Made by a program: the position numbers and the translations under genes
Source: JBFMGD01 sp040751775
GTDB lineage: Bacteria; Bacillota; Dethiobacteria; DTU022
Assembly (NCBI GenBank): GCA_040751775.1
Contig: JBFMGD010000041.1
Location: 1 to 26,467 of the forward strand
DNA length: 26,467 nucleotides
Reading direction: 5' to 3'
The notes under the pieces: model-generated
What the model saw: only the letters and a program-made list of their open reading frames with translations
Database searches by the model: none
Told to the model about the DNA's origin: nothing
Shown: positions 1 to 7,554 of the stretch, one piece after another
Numbering within the stretch: the first letter of the stretch is position 1
Layout: the number at the start of each line of letters is the position of its first letter

Positions 1-14
1 GTCCCCATGCTTCC

Positions 15-1622
15 TTAACGCTTGTTTTTACCTCGCAGGGTCGCGCCGATAAAGTCACGGAACAGCGGTTGAGGCCGGTGCGGCCGTGACTTGAACTCCG
101 GGTGGAATTGCACCGCCACAAACCACGGGTGATCTTTCAATTCAATCATCTCCACCAGGCCGGCATCTTCATTAACACCGCTGAAGACCATGCCTCTTTC
201 CTCAAACTGGGCGCGATAGCGATTGTTAAACTCGTAGCGGTGACGGTGCCGCTCGCTGATGTGCACGGATCCGTACGCCGCTTCCGCGAGGGTGCCCTTT
301 TTAATCGTGCAAGGGTAAGCGCCCAGGCGCAGGGTGCCGCCCAGCGTAGTGATCTCTTTTTGCCCCGGCAGAAAATCGATCACCGGTCCCGAAGTAGCCG
401 GGTTAAATTCAGTACTGTGGGCGTCACTAATTCCGGCTACGTTTCTGGCAAACTCGATCACAGCGCACTGCATGCCCAGGCAGAGCCCCAGGAAAGGTAT
501 CTTTTTGGCCCTGGCAACGCGGATCGCATTTATCTTCCCCTCAATCCCCCGGTCGCCGAAACCGCCGGGAACGAGGATGCCGTCCACCTCACTGAGCATG
601 GCTTCCGGATCACCGGTTTCCAGATCTTCAGCCGGGATCAGTTTGACCAGCACCGCGGTATCATGGAAAAATCCGGCGTGATACAGCGATTCATTGATGC
701 TGATATAGGCATCCCGCAGTGAAACATACTTGCCGACCAACCCGATTGTCACTTCATTTTGCAAGCGGCGGGAACGATGCACAAATTCCCGCCAGGCGGA
801 CATCTCGGCGGGACGGCACTGCAAGCCCAGCTTGTCAACCACCATCCGGTCCATGCCCTGCTCTTGCAACAGCAAAGGTACTTCGTATAATATATCGGTG
901 CTTAAATTTTCGACAACCTCATGCGGTTTAATATTGCAGAAAAGAGCAATTTTATCCTTCAGATCCGCGGGCAGGTGATGCTCGGTCCGGCAGACAATGA
1001 TGTCCGGCTGAATCCCGATGCTGCGCAGTTCCTTGACGCTGTGCTGGGTCGGCTTGGTTTTCAACTCGCCAGACATCGGCAGGTAAGGTACCAGGGTGAC
1101 ATGAATAAACAGCACATTTTCCCAGCCCAGATCATAACGCAGCTGCCGGATTGCTTCCAGGAAGGGCAGGCTCTCGATGTCGCCGACGGTGCCGCCGATT
1201 TCAGTGATCACCACATCCATTTCCCTTTCACGGGCGATGCGCTGTACCCGATGCTTGATTTCGTCGGTAATATGCGGGATCACCTGCACAGTTTTTCCCT
1301 GGTAAACCCCTTCCCTTTCATCCTGGATCACCGACCAGTAAATGCGGCCGGAGGTGACATTATTATCTTTGATCAGGTTTTCGTCAATAAACCGCTCGTA
1401 ATGGCCCAGGTCCAGATCGGTTTCGGCGCCGTCGTCGGTAACGAAAACTTCACCATGCTGGTACGGGCTCATTGTTCCGGGGTCATAATTAATATAAGGA
1501 TCAAACTTCTGAATGGTCAGCTTGAGACCGCGGTTCTTCAGCAGGCATCCTAATGAAGCGGCGGTAATTCCTTTGCCTAAAGATGAAACAACTCCACCGG
1601 TAATAAAGATATACTTGGTCAT
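15..1622 (-). CDS. pyrG: CTP synthase
   Basis: Makes CTP from UTP, ATP and glutamine in the cytosol, the last step of de novo pyrimidine nucleotide synthesis. The 535-residue protein has normal family length. The N-terminal synthetase domain starts at once with the P-loop-like SSLGKG (residues 13-18). The C-terminal class I glutamine amidotransferase domain shows VPGGFG (351-356), the nucleophile Cys381 in GLCLGMQ, and the His507/Glu509 pair in QFHPEF, so both active sites look intact. An in-frame ATG lies 18 nt further upstream, but the start at 1622 is preferred: it has GGGGAGG five bases ahead (1628-1634) and the protein then begins MTKYIFITGG as in the family. A promoter and a 5' stem-loop lie upstream. 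pyrE lies about 23 kb away in the same window. Identification is essentially certain. Confidence 0.98.
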   Translation of the reverse strand: MTKYIFITGGVVSSLGKGITAASLGCLLKNRGLKLTIQKFDPYINYDPGTMSPYQHGEVFVTDDGAETDLDLGHYERFIDENLIKDNNVTSGRIYWSVIQDEREGVYQGKTVQVIPHITDEIKHRVQRIAREREMDVVITEIGGTVGDIESLPFLEAIRQLRYDLGWENVLFIHVTLVPYLPMSGELKTKPTQHSVKELRSIGIQPDIIVCRTEHHLPADLKDKIALFCNIKPHEVVENLSTDILYEVPLLLQEQGMDRMVVDKLGLQCRPAEMSAWREFVHRSRRLQNEVTIGLVGKYVSLRDAYISINESLYHAGFFHDTAVLVKLIPAEDLETGDPEAMLSEVDGILVPGGFGDRGIEGKINAIRVARAKKIPFLGLCLGMQCAVIEFARNVAGISDAHSTEFNPATSGPVIDFLPGQKEITTLGGTLRLGAYPCTIKKGTLAEAAYGSVHISERHRHRYEFNNRYRAQFEERGMVFSGVNEDAGLVEMIELKDHPWFVAVQFHPEFKSRPHRPQPLFRDFIGATLRGKNKR

Positions 1623-1701
1623 AATTGCCTCCCCATTCATCTGTTTGCCTCATTCAAACTTGCGGCCGGAACGCTGTTTACATCGTAAAGGTTTCTACAC
1701 C

Positions 1702-1759
1702 CGGCAGTTATTCCCTGCCGCACATGTAATATTGTAACGAAAGAAACGACAAAGAACAA
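1702..1759 (-). promoter_or_regulatory. pyrG promoter candidate with 5' stem-loop
   Basis: Reading the minus strand, TTGTTC (1754-1759), a 17-nt spacer and TACAAT (1731-1736) form a plausible sigma-A promoter. The transcript would begin near 1723 and open with a 6-bp stem CGGCAG/CTGCCG (1715-1720 with 1702-1707, 7-nt loop). No U-run follows, so this looks like a 5' stabilising hairpin and not the CTP-sensing terminator known from Bacillus pyrG. The rest of 1641-1918 shows no ORF or clear structure. Confidence 0.45.
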
Positions 1760-1918
1760 CATAAAACTTAGGCGTTCAGAGCTCAGGAGTGTGAATTAAG
1801 AAGTAAAAATTCAGAAACAGAATGCTTAAGAGGATGTGCAAGGGTCAAGGCAAGCCATGCGAACATACCATGGTGGGCCTCAGACCGGGAATGAAGATTA
1901 CAGGTTGACCGGGAAATA

Positions 1919-2950
1919 TCAAACGAAATACTCTATGGTTGACGCGGGGAAAAGGCGCGCGATCTCCTGCCGAAATAGCAGTTCCGCTTCTTTCATCATA
2001 TCCTTGGTATAGACATATTTACCGTAGCCGAATTGGCCGTACCGGAATTGCCGCCGCTCGGTCTCCATATCCAGCGCCGCGTCAGGAAATATTTCCGATA
2101 TGTTCTGTTTTGCCCTTAAGGTAAACCGGTGTGTAATTAACTCAAAGGTAGGGAGCAATCCGTTAACCGGTAAATTTTGTCTAAGATGTTCAAGCAGGCC
2201 GCGGTAACGATCCGGCCAGCCTTCATCCAGAAAAATCGGGGCGATCAAGAATCCGGTGGGATAATTGGCCGCGGCTATTTTTCGAGCCGCCGCCAACCTT
2301 TTTTCCAAAGGAGGCGTCCCTTTCTCATACCGCTTGATAATCTCCGGGGCATTGATGCTGAAGCGAAAATGAGTGTGGCCGCGATGCTCTAAATTGAGAA
2401 AAGGTTCAACCGCGCAGAACTTGGTAACCAGGCGAAATCTGCCCTGATCGCAGCCGGCAAAGTAGCGCACAGCGGCGCTGACTCCCCCGGTGAAGGGCTC
2501 AACGAACAGAGGATCCGACACCGCTGCTCCCTCAAAAAGGGTCTGCTCCGGCTCTCGCTCCCGGATATATACTCCCGCTCGCTCCAGGAGATCTTCCACG
2601 TTGATATATGCTCTTAAGTAGGGCTTCTTCCCAAGGGTGGTATGCAGGTAGCAGTAACGGCAGCCACCCGGACACCCTGTAGCCAGGGGAAGCTGGTAAT
2701 GAGCCGACGGTTTACAGGTTTGAAAAGAAGCGGCACGGCGCACCCCGAACACCAGCGTCCGTTTCGCCTCCATAAATGATTCACGCGCCGATCCCCCGGG
2801 AATACCGGTCACCCGGTTATGTGAGGCTGTGATGCGGACCGGGACATCCTGGTCATGAAAGAGGTCAAACAGCTCCCGGCCGCGCGGGTATTGCAGAGCC
2901 GCCGGTTCAAAAAATACGCGAGACGGCCAAAAAGGGTATTCCAAACACAA
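1919..2950 (-). CDS. splB: spore photoproduct lyase (radical SAM), lacking the Bacillus-type donor Cys
   Basis: Repairs the UV-induced thymine dimer (5-thyminyl-5,6-dihydrothymine) of spore DNA at germination by radical-SAM chemistry. The 343 residues match the family from end to end. The [4Fe-4S] motif CPGGCRYC (Cys93, 97, 100) is followed by YLHTT, and the C-terminus is the typical IEYFV. Aligned by eye with Bacillus subtilis SplB, the position of the hydrogen donor Cys141 is Ala143 here (FEGAAVSD against FEASCTSD). Other cysteines are Cys79, Cys167 and Cys179; Cys79 sits 14 residues before the cluster motif. The start is TTG at 2950, with GGGAGAGG at 2955-2962; no in-frame ATG fits. It is the last gene of the DUF1614-spoIIP-splB run, 21 nt after spoIIP. 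Family certain; the mechanistic consequence is inferred. Confidence 0.95.
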   Translation of the reverse strand: MCLEYPFWPSRVFFEPAALQYPRGRELFDLFHDQDVPVRITASHNRVTGIPGGSARESFMEAKRTLVFGVRRAASFQTCKPSAHYQLPLATGCPGGCRYCYLHTTLGKKPYLRAYINVEDLLERAGVYIREREPEQTLFEGAAVSDPLFVEPFTGGVSAAVRYFAGCDQGRFRLVTKFCAVEPFLNLEHRGHTHFRFSINAPEIIKRYEKGTPPLEKRLAAARKIAAANYPTGFLIAPIFLDEGWPDRYRGLLEHLRQNLPVNGLLPTFELITHRFTLRAKQNISEIFPDAALDMETERRQFRYGQFGYGKYVYTKDMMKEAELLFRQEIARLFPASTIEYFV

Positions 2951-2971
2951 CCATCCTCTCCCGGCAAAGCC

Positions 2972-4630
2972 CTAGGGGCGAATGCGGCGGCGCAATAAAT
3001 CGATTTTCCCACGGAGCCGGCTGAAGAGGTAAATCGTTTCCTCTTTTACACCGGCCCAGGCCTGAGCTAAGTTTTCACGGATTAAAGCGAACACCGGCGG
3101 CAACACCCGCGCAACCATGGCGGCGGCACGGCCGATCGCCCTTACGGCTCGCCTGAGCCAGCGGCTCACCCAACCCGGGAATTCCACAATTTCCCGCGCA
3201 AAGAGAGCCCGGGTTTTCCGCAAATTCCCGGGCAGAGCTTTCCACAGGGTTTTTAAGGTATACAAAATTTGGCCGGTCAAAAGGCGGCCGTATTCCACAG
3301 TTGCCGTCAGCAAGCGCGGCAGATCATGCCATTCCTGTATCAAACGCCGCCATGAGTATTGCACATTTGCCGGGTAATCGATCCATGCGCGCCTTGCCGC
3401 CGCCGGAAAACCGTGGACTGCAACCCTGGCCTGCCGGCTCCATGTGGAGATAACATCTGGAAAATGCTCCCACCAAAGAAATAATTTTTCCAAAGCACCG
3501 GGGTTATTTAAAAAATAAAACCCTAGCGCCGCCCCCAGCGAAGTAAGCAGCAGACCGATCACTGTCCCGGAAACAGCGCCCGAGATGCCGCCCGCGTCGC
3601 GGTAGAGAGCCGGCGGCAGATTTTCCGGATCAGGTTCTCGAGCGGTATCACCATTTCCAAGAGTATCCGGTCCGTAAAAATAATAACCGACCACATCCGC
3701 AAAGCGGGTAATCCCCTGGATAGCCGCTTCTTTGGAATTTGTATGCGCCCCCACTTCAAGCAACAGGCTGAGAGGCGATAAATCCTGGTTGTAACCGCCC
3801 CAGATTAAAAATACCCCCCGCACCAGCCCCGGGTGGATACGGTCGGCATACCCTTTCAGATCAAAAGCAAAATTGCGGTTAGTCGCAATCCCCGGGTTGC
3901 TCAAGCCCACAACAAACTGGATCTGCGTGACCCATTCCCCGTCCGCCAACTCCATGGCGTAAGCCTCCCACGGCGCCGCGTCACGATGCACGTCGAATAC
4001 GGCGTCAGGCCGCTGCCGCAGCAGCTCCTGGGCAGTTACCCGGGAACGGCGATAGGCACCCCGATCGTGCGGCAGGTGCAGCCTATCGGAATAAAGAACG
4101 TCGATCCCTTTTTTCTCGAGCGCCTCTTTGAATGCAACCCCGACATCGTGTATGCCGCCGCGGCCGTAAATACTGTCTGTGCCGTCGCTCGGCACATATG
4201 ATTCGGCGTTATGACTGTGATAGATCGCGATCCGGTAAGCGGGCCTGCCCTGAACAGGGATCTCACCTCCCGGGGCGCGTGCCGATTCCCGGGTAAATTC
4301 ATGCTCTATTTTTTCCACAAAACGGGCCCGGGCCACATGACCTTCAACCGCGCTGACCTCGTAGAGACGGTTGTCCGCGGCCAGGTAGCCGTCACCGACC
4401 CTGAGCCGCCGCCCGGTGATTACAATGGTCAAACCGTCTTCGTCAACCAGGCGAAAATAGCTCTCTTCAAGGATCTCGTCACCGGTAAGTTCCTCCAAAG
4501 GCTCCTGATCGTCTGCATCCGGCGTTCTCAAGGCTTTTGTATTTCGATCGGAAAACAGGCCGAACCAATAAATAATGATCAGCAGTGCTAAAAATAATAC
4601 TGTCCGAATTCGCCAGCGCTGCCAGTTCAA
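2972..4630 (-). CDS. spoIIP: stage II sporulation protein P with long C-terminal membrane extension
   Basis: SpoIIP is the peptidoglycan amidase/endopeptidase of the SpoIID-M-P engulfment machine, anchored in the mother-cell membrane. The 552-residue protein has an N-terminal membrane helix (about 10-25), a linker, and the catalytic domain (about 130-325). Likely zinc/catalytic residues are visible: His138 and His140 with Glu143 in YHSHNAESY, His215 in DVHRD, and Glu292 in LLEVGAHTN. The known enzymes end soon after this domain (Bacillus about 400 residues). Here a second hydrophobic helix (about 349-374) and a Trp/Arg-rich tail (375-552) follow. The start is TTG at 4630 with GAAGGTG at 4636-4642. 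It lies between the DUF1614 gene (21 nt upstream) and splB (21 nt downstream), in one sporulation operon. Core identity is secure; the role of the tail is unknown. Confidence 0.94.
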   Translation of the reverse strand: MNWQRWRIRTVLFLALLIIIYWFGLFSDRNTKALRTPDADDQEPLEELTGDEILEESYFRLVDEDGLTIVITGRRLRVGDGYLAADNRLYEVSAVEGHVARARFVEKIEHEFTRESARAPGGEIPVQGRPAYRIAIYHSHNAESYVPSDGTDSIYGRGGIHDVGVAFKEALEKKGIDVLYSDRLHLPHDRGAYRRSRVTAQELLRQRPDAVFDVHRDAAPWEAYAMELADGEWVTQIQFVVGLSNPGIATNRNFAFDLKGYADRIHPGLVRGVFLIWGGYNQDLSPLSLLLEVGAHTNSKEAAIQGITRFADVVGYYFYGPDTLGNGDTAREPDPENLPPALYRDAGGISGAVSGTVIGLLLTSLGAALGFYFLNNPGALEKLFLWWEHFPDVISTWSRQARVAVHGFPAAARRAWIDYPANVQYSWRRLIQEWHDLPRLLTATVEYGRLLTGQILYTLKTLWKALPGNLRKTRALFAREIVEFPGWVSRWLRRAVRAIGRAAAMVARVLPPVFALIRENLAQAWAGVKEETIYLFSRLRGKIDLLRRRIRP

Positions 4631-4651
4631 AATTTCACCTTCAACCTTGAA

Positions 4652-5287
4652 TTAGATTTCTTCCTTCGGGCCGCCGCCGATGCGCTCCCGGATTTCGCCG
4701 ACAAGCTCAGCCAGCATCACCCCGAACACGCCGGCAATTAAAGCCGCGTCAAAAACACCCGCGCCTCCCAGAAAAACCGGTATATTGCGAAAGCCCCGCA
4801 CCATGTTCTCGGCCCACGAACTTAAGTCAAGCAGCGCTACGCCGATTACCCCGCCGATATATGCGGCTCGCCGGGATCGCCCGGTCAGGTAAGCCACCAC
4901 CCCTGCCGCTGCCGCCGGCAGGTACAGCGGATCAAGTTCGTAGCCGGCTGAACCGGGATTGATCGGCAGCAGCCGGTCCAGGCTCCATACCGCCGCCGCT
5001 ACGACTATCGCCGTGATCGGCCCCCGAATTTTTTGTTCCAACGTGGGCGCTTTGATGATTAAATATACAGCTATCCCCAACGGGATGACCATACCGCCGA
5101 TATTTACGGCCAGACCGCCCCCCAGGGGGATCGAGGGAAGATAGCCGCCGATCAACATAAAGGCAATCAATAAAAGCGCTTCTCTTTTTCCCAGGTGCAG
5201 GCGATTTAAAGCCCGATGCAGTAAGAATAAAAAGATTATGGCGGTTACGGCGACGACGAGCATAGCACCGGGCGCTCTTGCGTACAC
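4652..5287 (-). CDS. DUF1614 family membrane protein
   Basis: A 211-residue polytopic membrane protein with roughly six or seven hydrophobic helices (about 7-24, 37-55, 62-82, 90-110, 122-158, 168-197) and a charged C-terminus. Sequence features such as GGYLPSIPLGGG, VNIGG and the late GGAGVFDAALIAGVFG match the DUF1614 family, which has no established function. From memory, such genes sit near sporulation genes in Clostridia. The start is GTG at 5287 with AAAGGTGG at 5295-5302. It is the first gene of the run DUF1614-spoIIP-splB and has a forespore-type promoter candidate directly upstream, so a sporulation role is a reasonable inference. Family call fairly sure; function unknown. Confidence 0.85.
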   Translation of the reverse strand: MYARAPGAMLVVAVTAIIFLFLLHRALNRLHLGKREALLLIAFMLIGGYLPSIPLGGGLAVNIGGMVIPLGIAVYLIIKAPTLEQKIRGPITAIVVAAAVWSLDRLLPINPGSAGYELDPLYLPAAAAGVVAYLTGRSRRAAYIGGVIGVALLDLSSWAENMVRGFRNIPVFLGGAGVFDAALIAGVFGVMLAELVGEIRERIGGGPKEEI

Positions 5288-5328
5288 AAAAATACCACCT
5301 TTACCGGCCGTTACTTAATTTGACACTC

Positions 5329-5358
5329 TATTTTCCCTCAAAACCCGACTGGTTATAC
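5329..5358 (-). promoter_or_regulatory. sigma-F/sigma-G-like promoter candidate for the DUF1614-spoIIP-splB operon
   Basis: On the minus strand GTATA (5354-5358), a 16-nt spacer and GGGAAAATA (5329-5337) resemble the sigma-F consensus as I recall it (GYWTA, about 16 nt, then a GG-plus-A-rich -10). The predicted start is about 35 nt before the GTG start codon of the DUF1614 gene. Forespore control would suit a photoproduct lyase. One -10 position deviates from consensus, so this is a candidate only. Confidence 0.45.
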
Positions 5359-5363
5359 GAAAA

Positions 5364-5390
5364 TCCCCCGGGAAAATAGCTCCCGGGGGA
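5364..5390 (-). terminator. rho-independent terminator after the serA-FmdB operon
   Basis: A perfect 10-bp inverted repeat TCCCCCGGGA/TCCCGGGGGA with a 7-nt loop; on the minus strand it is followed by TTTTC. It lies 55 nt after the FmdB stop codon and just upstream of the DUF1614 promoter candidate, separating the two transcription units. Confidence 0.85.
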
Positions 5391-5444
5391 CCACAGTTCA
5401 GTCGTTTGTCAATTGTATCAGCAACTGCTGCAGCTGCTCTTGGT

Positions 5445-5624
5445 TCAACCGCCGCAACCGCTGGAAGACGTACCACCGCTGCTGCTTCTCCCCGTGCGAA
5501 ACGCGGACAGCACTCTTTTCGCTTCTCTGCCGCAGGTAGCGCATTTAACACCGGTTACGGCGCTGCCGCACAATTCTTCAAATTTTTTTCCGCACCGCTC
5601 ACAATAAAATTCATACAGGGGCAT
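5445..5624 (-). CDS. FmdB-type zinc-ribbon protein with in-frame TGA in its Cys-rich tail
   Basis: A small FmdB/CxxC_CxxC_SSSS-type protein, 59 residues to the first TGA. The start MPLYEFYCERCGKKFEE is typical. Zinc ligands are Cys8, Cys11, Cys28 and Cys31, with an extra Cys19; a Ser/Gly-rich tail follows and ends SSSGCGG. Family tails normally continue with a Cys-rich stretch such as CxxxxCxxC. Here the next codon is TGA (5445-5447), yet eight further codons stay in frame (Thr-Lys-Ser-Ser-Cys-Ser-Ser-Cys) before a second TGA, so 5418-5624 would give a 68-position product. The TGA could encode selenocysteine, be read through, or be a recent truncation. The start has AGGAGG in 5631-5640. It follows serA by 15 nt and ends before a terminator. 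The family has no firm biochemical role; a regulatory function has been proposed for FmdB. Confidence 0.88.
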   Translation of the reverse strand: MPLYEFYCERCGKKFEELCGSAVTGVKCATCGREAKRVLSAFRTGRSSSGGTSSSGCGG

Positions 5625-5639
5625 GGCGTTGCCTCCTCT

Positions 5640-7253
5640 CTAACTGGTCTTTCTCCTGTCCGGAAACAGGTCCCGATCCTTAAGTTGCACGAAACGGGTG
5701 GTCAACACCCCTTCTAATTGCTCCAGCTGCTCCAGGAGACCCTGGTTGATGGCATCGTCAACCTGCAAGACCATTACCGCCTCGCCGCCGATCGAGCGCC
5801 GTCCCACCTGCATGCCGGCTATATTGATGCGATTATCTCCCAAAAATGTGCCGACCCGGCCGATCACCCCCGGTTTGTCGATGTAGGTGCAGACCAACAT
5901 CAGGGGAGACGGGATTACCTCGATCCGGTAATCGCCGATCCGGACAATGCGGATATCAGAGCCGTTAAAGATTGTTCCGGCCAATGTATGCGTCTCTCCA
6001 CCGGTACGAACCGTAAGTACAACCAGGTTAGTAAAGTTTTCCACATTCTGGCTGACTGACTCCCTGACCCGAATGCCCCTGCTGCGGGCAATATGAGGCG
6101 CGTTCACATAATTAACCTGTTCGCCAAGGATATAAGAGAGAACACCGATCAGGCATGCCCTGGTCAGAGGGGTAACCGGATGGTCGGCTACAGCGCCGCC
6201 GTATTCGAGGGTAATCTCTTCAATTTGCCCTCCGAAAGTCTGGATATAAAATCCGCCCAGCAAACGCATCAACGGCAAGAAAGGTTTGACCTCGGCCATC
6301 ACTTCCGGGAGCATGGCCGGCACATTCACCGCCGATATCACCGGTTCTCCCTGCAAGGCCAGTACCACCTGCTCAGCCACCTGAACAGCCACATTCACCT
6401 GGGCTTCCCTGGTTGACGCCCCCAGGTGCGGAGTGAGCACCACGTTGGGCAGGTTTAAAAGAGGGCTTTCCAAGGGGGGTTCAACTTCAAACACATCCAA
6501 CGCGGCTCCGGCTACCTTCCCTTCATTTAATGCTTCGCTCAGGGCGCTTTCATCGATCAACCCTCCCCGGGCACAGTTGATCAGCCGCACTCCGGGCTTC
6601 ATCATGGCCAATTCCCGGGCGCCGATGATATGGTAGGTAGCCTTGGTGCAGGGTAGATGCAGGGTTATAAAATCGGCCTTCTGAATAATCTCTTCCAAAG
6701 GCACCAGCACCGCGCCCAGTTTTTCCACCTGTTCCGACGCGATATATGGATCATAGGCCAGGATTGACATCCCCATGGAGCGAGCCCGCTTCGCCACTTC
6801 CCCGCCGATGCGGCCTAAACCGACAATGCCCAATACCTTCTGATACAGCTCCACACCCATAAAGCGGCCTCTCTCCCAGCGGCCGCTTTGTAAAGCGCTG
6901 TGCGCCGCGGGGATATTGCGGGCCAGAGAGGTGAGCATGGCAATGGCATGTTCCGCGGCTGAAATCGTATTGCCCTCGGGAGCGTTGATCACGATAATGC
7001 CCCGTTCCGTCGCCCGGTCAACATCGATATTATCAACACCGACCCCGGCACGCCCGATCACTTTCAACCGCCTGCCGGCATCAATAACCGGCCCGGTAAC
7101 CCGGGTGCCGCTGCGGACAACCAGCGCGTCGTATGCGCCGATTATACCAACCAGTTCGGCCTCGCTGAGCCCGGAGACCTTCTCAACCTGGGCAAATTCT
7201 TCCAGGCGGGCGATCCCCTCGCCTGATAATGGGTCGCTAACCAGTATTTTCAA
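5640..7253 (-). CDS. serA: D-3-phosphoglycerate dehydrogenase (ACT-domain type)
   Basis: Oxidises 3-phosphoglycerate to 3-phosphohydroxypyruvate with NAD+, the first step of serine synthesis. The 537 residues match the long three-domain form. The catalytic and NAD-binding domains span about 1-315, with GLGRIG at 145-150, INCARGG carrying the catalytic Arg, and LTPHLGAST with the catalytic His. An intervening (ASB) domain covers about 320-450 and an ACT domain about 455-530, the usual site of serine feedback or dimer contact. The start is TTG at 7253 with AAGGAG at 7262-7267; the overlapping ATG is out of frame and hits a stop at once. It heads a two-gene unit with the FmdB gene and has a good promoter upstream. 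No serB, serC or aminotransferase lies nearby. Confidence 0.97.
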   Translation of the reverse strand: MKILVSDPLSGEGIARLEEFAQVEKVSGLSEAELVGIIGAYDALVVRSGTRVTGPVIDAGRRLKVIGRAGVGVDNIDVDRATERGIIVINAPEGNTISAAEHAIAMLTSLARNIPAAHSALQSGRWERGRFMGVELYQKVLGIVGLGRIGGEVAKRARSMGMSILAYDPYIASEQVEKLGAVLVPLEEIIQKADFITLHLPCTKATYHIIGARELAMMKPGVRLINCARGGLIDESALSEALNEGKVAGAALDVFEVEPPLESPLLNLPNVVLTPHLGASTREAQVNVAVQVAEQVVLALQGEPVISAVNVPAMLPEVMAEVKPFLPLMRLLGGFYIQTFGGQIEEITLEYGGAVADHPVTPLTRACLIGVLSYILGEQVNYVNAPHIARSRGIRVRESVSQNVENFTNLVVLTVRTGGETHTLAGTIFNGSDIRIVRIGDYRIEVIPSPLMLVCTYIDKPGVIGRVGTFLGDNRINIAGMQVGRRSIGGEAVMVLQVDDAINQGLLEQLEQLEGVLTTRFVQLKDRDLFPDRRKTS

Positions 7254-7319
7254 TTCATCATCTCCTTAACAGCGGCTGGAACTATTTCTTTTTCGTCGGG
7301 CAGGAGCTGCAATATAAAG

Positions 7320-7347
7320 ATAATAGCACAGATCGGGAATATTGCAA
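7320..7347 (-). promoter_or_regulatory. serA promoter candidate
   Basis: Minus strand: TTGCAA (7342-7347), a 16-nt spacer, then TATTAT (7320-7325), giving a leader of about 60 nt to the TTG start of serA. A strong hairpin (7351-7384) abuts the -35 box. Confidence 0.6.
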
Positions 7348-7350
7348 GGC

Positions 7351-7384
7351 GCTGCCCGCCTGATGCAACGGCATCGCGGGCAGC
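7351..7384. repeat. strong imperfect hairpin just upstream of the serA promoter
   Basis: GCTGCCCGC (7351-7359) pairs with GCGGGCAGC (7376-7384), and inside it GATGC (7362-7366) pairs with GCATC (7371-7375). The result is a 14-bp stem with a 2-nt bulge and an AACG loop. No T-run follows on either strand, so it may be an operator or a palindromic repeat instead of a terminator. Confidence 0.6.
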
Positions 7385-7399
7385 AAGCCCGGATACAAA

Positions 7400-7428
7400 A
7401 TACCGTAACCTCTCTATGGTTACGGTAT
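7400..7428 (-). terminator. terminator after the 31-residue basic peptide gene
   Basis: A perfect 11-bp inverted repeat ATACCGTAACC/GGTTACGGTAT with a 7-nt loop. On the minus strand it is followed by TTTTGT. It lies 22 nt after the stop of the small ORF at 7451-7546. Confidence 0.7.
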
Positions 7429-7450
7429 AGACCCCGTTAACAGCTATATC

Positions 7451-7546
7451 TTAGGTCCGGCCTTTCAATCTTTTTCTCTTTTTAGCTCTCCGTCTTTTTT
7501 TGCGTTGTCTTTTCAGCTGTTTTCGCGTTTTCTCGTTTTTCGCCAG
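7451..7546 (-). CDS. 31-residue highly basic peptide, CTG start
   Basis: A hidden small gene of 31 codons; more than half the residues are Lys or Arg, with runs such as KRQRKKRRRAKKRKRLKGR. Its support is structural. AAAGGAGG (7555-7562) lies exactly 8 nt before a CTG codon, a TATAAT box (7601-7606) lies about 50 nt upstream, and an intrinsic terminator (7400-7428) follows the TAA. There is no ATG, GTG or TTG between the preceding in-frame TGA and the CTG. The composition resembles tiny ribosome-associated proteins (COX24/AURKAIP1-like, bL37 or bTHX types), but I do not recognise a specific family. Either an RNA-binding or ribosomal accessory peptide, or a leader ORF that is not conserved; I favour a real gene. 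Confidence 0.6.
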   Translation of the reverse strand: MAKNEKTRKQLKRQRKKRRRAKKRKRLKGRT

Positions 7547-7554
7547 AACCTTCT

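Noticed and set aside
102..722. 206-codon plus-strand ORF
   Set aside because: Lies opposite pyrG, whose frame encodes a full-length conserved enzyme; a shadow ORF.
1640..1918. CTP-dependent attenuator of pyrG
   Set aside because: Only a 6-bp hairpin without U-run is visible; no terminator of the Bacillus pyrG type could be found.
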